Below are positions 61,895-64,000 of a stretch of DNA of 64,000 nucleotides, in pieces (positions within the stretch are counted from its first letter, which is position 1; every line of letters begins with the position of its first letter). Made by a program: the position numbers and the translations under genes. The DNA is from Laguncularia racemosa (lineage: Eukaryota; Streptophyta; Magnoliopsida; Myrtales; Combretaceae), in the NCBI GenBank assembly GCA_037954665.1, contig JBBMOL010000250.1, positions 248,001 through 312,000 of the forward strand, read 5' to 3'. The notes beneath the pieces were generated by a model. It worked only from the letters and a program-made list of their open reading frames with translations, made no database searches and had not been told where the DNA came from.

Positions 61895-62490
61895 TGATAA
61901 GTGTCGGAAGACTCTTAATTCTAGTGCTTATTAGTTATAATTTTTTATAATTTTCATGTGATTTGTGAAGAAAAAGGGTACTTATATGATTAAATTTTAA
62001 TTTTAGGCGTCAATGGAGAAAAAAGAAAGGGTTTAAGGATGATATGAGCAAAGGCAAGGTGAAATTTGGCGAAAAATGAAGAAAATTGATTTTTAGTTCA
62101 GCACAACCCATGCAGACACCAGTGCTAGATGAAAAAAATGACTAATAGCTATACTAAAGTACGCCCGAGGTTCAGCACAACCCATGCTGATGTTAGTAAC
62201 GAAAATTCTTCTCAAGCCTGCCCCAAGCACGGCCGTGCTGGAAGTCGTACTAAACTGAGCAGTGAAGATAACGTGTTTCGAAGTCAGCACAGCCCCAAGC
62301 ATAGCTGTGCTGATGCCCGTATTGAACCTTGTTTCCACATAACTATAAATAGACGTCTCGTTTTATTTTAAAAGGGGGATTTTTTCTTTTGGCTTCATTC
62401 TAAAACCCTTAAGAGAGCATTATTATGAACTTCAAGAGGAGAATTGTCCGAATATCATTGGAGATCACAAAACAACACAAGGGATTACTC
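61895..62490 (+). mobile_element. Athila-like element: 3' LTR (shared part)
   Basis: Direct repeat of 58115-58697, starting TGATAAGTGTC, with CAAGCACGGCCGTGCTGG at 62225-62242 and TATAAATA at 62344-62351. The true LTR probably runs on past 62490, since that is only where homology to the truncated 5' LTR ends; its 3' limit is unclear. Confidence 0.8.
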
Positions 62491-64000
62491 TTTCTATCAT
62501 GAATCAATTTTACTTCTCTAGATTCTCTGTTTTTATTGAAAACTCTATAGAGGAATAATTCTTTATATCTTTCATCTTATGAAGCTTTAACTCATGTGTC
62601 GAGTCTAATTTTTGAATTCCCATTCCTAATCCGATCTAAACTAGACCCTATACTCATCTAATCTAGATCCTCGACTTGAGTTAGGAATTTCGTTTAATTT
62701 TTGGAGTCGCCACCCAACTGTTTGTTGGGAAAATTGAATTAAGACTAAAGGAGCGGATTAGTCTTAATTTGGACCACTAGTCGTCGTTCCTTCCTCTTCT
62801 CGTTTTTGTGAAAAGAGGAAAAGGGAAAACCAGAGCTTCTAAGTCCGGAGGCTAACCTATTAAAACCTTTACGGTTACCACCTAATCTCCCAAAATTGTT
62901 TATCTTTAGAAATGTGTTTCATTTGTGTTTCTGTTACTTTTTATTATGTTTGAGAATTATTTTGAAAAAATGATTTTTCTTTATTTTAGGGGTTGACCCG
63001 AATGAGTGCCTACGTACCTGCTATTCAGGATCAAACAAGCCGTAGTTCGCTTTTCTGAAAACCTTTAGATTTGTTGGTGAATTTTAATTTTGAAATTTCT
63101 TATGATTTATGTCTTTAACATTTTTTGGAATTTTTCTAAAAATTTCTAAGCCTAAGCTTTGATTTTAAAATGATTTTTTTTGGGAAAACATCAATTTTGG
63201 ATTTATTTGAAGAAAAAGATTTTTCTAGGTGCTAAAACTTAATTTTTCTTCTATTTTCATAATTTTTAAATTTTTATTAATTTTCATGATTTTTGTGATT
63301 TTTTATAAGTTTTTGTGATTTTTATAAATTTTTGTAATTTTTATGCTAGAACATTTTATCCTAAGTTATTATCTATCCTATTTTGAAATCTAAAGTTTTA
63401 TTATTATTTTTCCTAATCTTTTTATTATTTTATTCTATTTTTTTATTTTTTTATTCTTTTATTATTTTTTTTACATTTTATTTATTTTATTATTTATTAT
63501 TATTTTTTACATTTTTCTTAATTCTAGAAAAATCTAATTTCTACATTTTTCCTATTTATTGAAAATAAAACAAAAACAAATAAATAAATGACTAAACAAA
63601 TAATAAATAACAAATTCGGAATAAATAAATAAACCAAATAAATTAATTAAATAAAATAAAAAAATCCGAAAAGATCCGATTTACCTGGATCCGGGTCGGT
63701 GCGCGGGTCGAATCGGGTCGGGTCGGGTCGGATCGGATCGGATCGGTCACGGCGGCGGGGTTGGCTCGTTCACGGCGTTCCGACGGTCGTTTGCGGCGGG
63801 TGAAGTGTCGAATCCTAGCTTCTTGGGGGTGCTGAATCCGATGGTGATGGCGATTTACTCCCAGAACGTCTCCTTACGGTGGTTTGAACTCCGATCAGCG
63901 GTCTCGACTTCAAGTTCCTCCGGCGTACTCCGATTCGCTCCTTTCTCTCACTTTTTCTTCGTGTTTCTTCGTGCTTTGGCTTCCTCCTGCTCTTCTCTAT
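62491..64000. repeat. Probable further LTR-retroelement sequence with GC-rich end
   Basis: After a possible remainder of the Athila-like LTR, text such as GGAGTCGCCACCCAAC (62703-62718) and GAATGAGTGCCTACGTACCT (63000-63019) resembles non-coding parts of large plant LTR retrotransposons. 63200-63660 is extremely AT-rich. From about 63670 composition switches to GC-rich, with a (GGGTC)n/(GGATC)n run at 63714-63748. No gene is supported, and the element runs off the window. Confidence 0.4.

Noticed and set aside
1..64000. CRISPR arrays, operons, ribosome binding sites
   Set aside because: Intron structure and repeat content show plant nuclear DNA; no spacer-type arrays were seen, and prokaryotic signals are not expected.

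Overview
This is nuclear DNA from a flowering plant, most likely a eudicot. It is very AT-rich, its genes are split by GT-AG introns, and plant transposons and endogenous plant pararetrovirus sequence fill most of it. I could not fix the species from sequence alone. I support only two intact protein-coding genes. One is TOC34, a GTP-gated preprotein receptor of the chloroplast outer envelope (11261-15414, + strand, seven coding exons, 312 aa). The other is a three-exon gene for a type II membrane glycosyltransferase of the Nucleotid_trans/GT77 kind (21137-23368, + strand, 353 aa). They do not form a functional unit; they are islands in repeat-rich DNA.

Layout. 1-3250 is AT-rich spacer with tandem arrays. 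3330-7950 is a scrambled, inactive endogenous caulimovirid: reverse transcriptase/RNase H on the + strand facing coat- and movement-protein regions on the - strand, with a small inverted scrap of reverse transcriptase against an (AAT)n tract. 8113-9560 holds a 119-bp tandem duplication and decayed LTR-like repeat. TOC34 follows, then a long foldback element (17390-18270), the glycosyltransferase gene, a LINE tail (23725-24100) and a pectinesterase pseudogene (24973-25534).

28401-34277 is a 5.9-kb Mutator-like element (MULE) with about 95-bp terminal inverted repeats and a probable 10-bp target duplication. It carries a broken transposase plus a plant mobile domain (PMD), a 39-bp tandem array and a nested hAT-type MITE. 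A solo LTR with a perfect target duplication follows (35724-37466). Next are a second degenerate MULE transposase on the - strand (37680-40368) and a second pectinesterase pseudogene (41792-43319) that shares lesions with the first. A possible CACTA relic and other decayed repeat come after it.

The right part holds two more hAT-type MITEs (52584-53481 and 54237-55059), a second solo LTR of the same family in the opposite orientation (55130-56757), and an internally deleted Athila-like Ty3/gypsy element (58115 to at least 62490). The window ends in another probable LTR retroelement whose last 330 bases are unusually GC-rich. The signals most worth following are the MULE with a linked PMD and an in-frame 13-residue repeat, the CACGGCCGTG-rich U3 regions shared by different LTR families, the long foldback element, and the shared lesions of the two pectinesterase pseudogenes.
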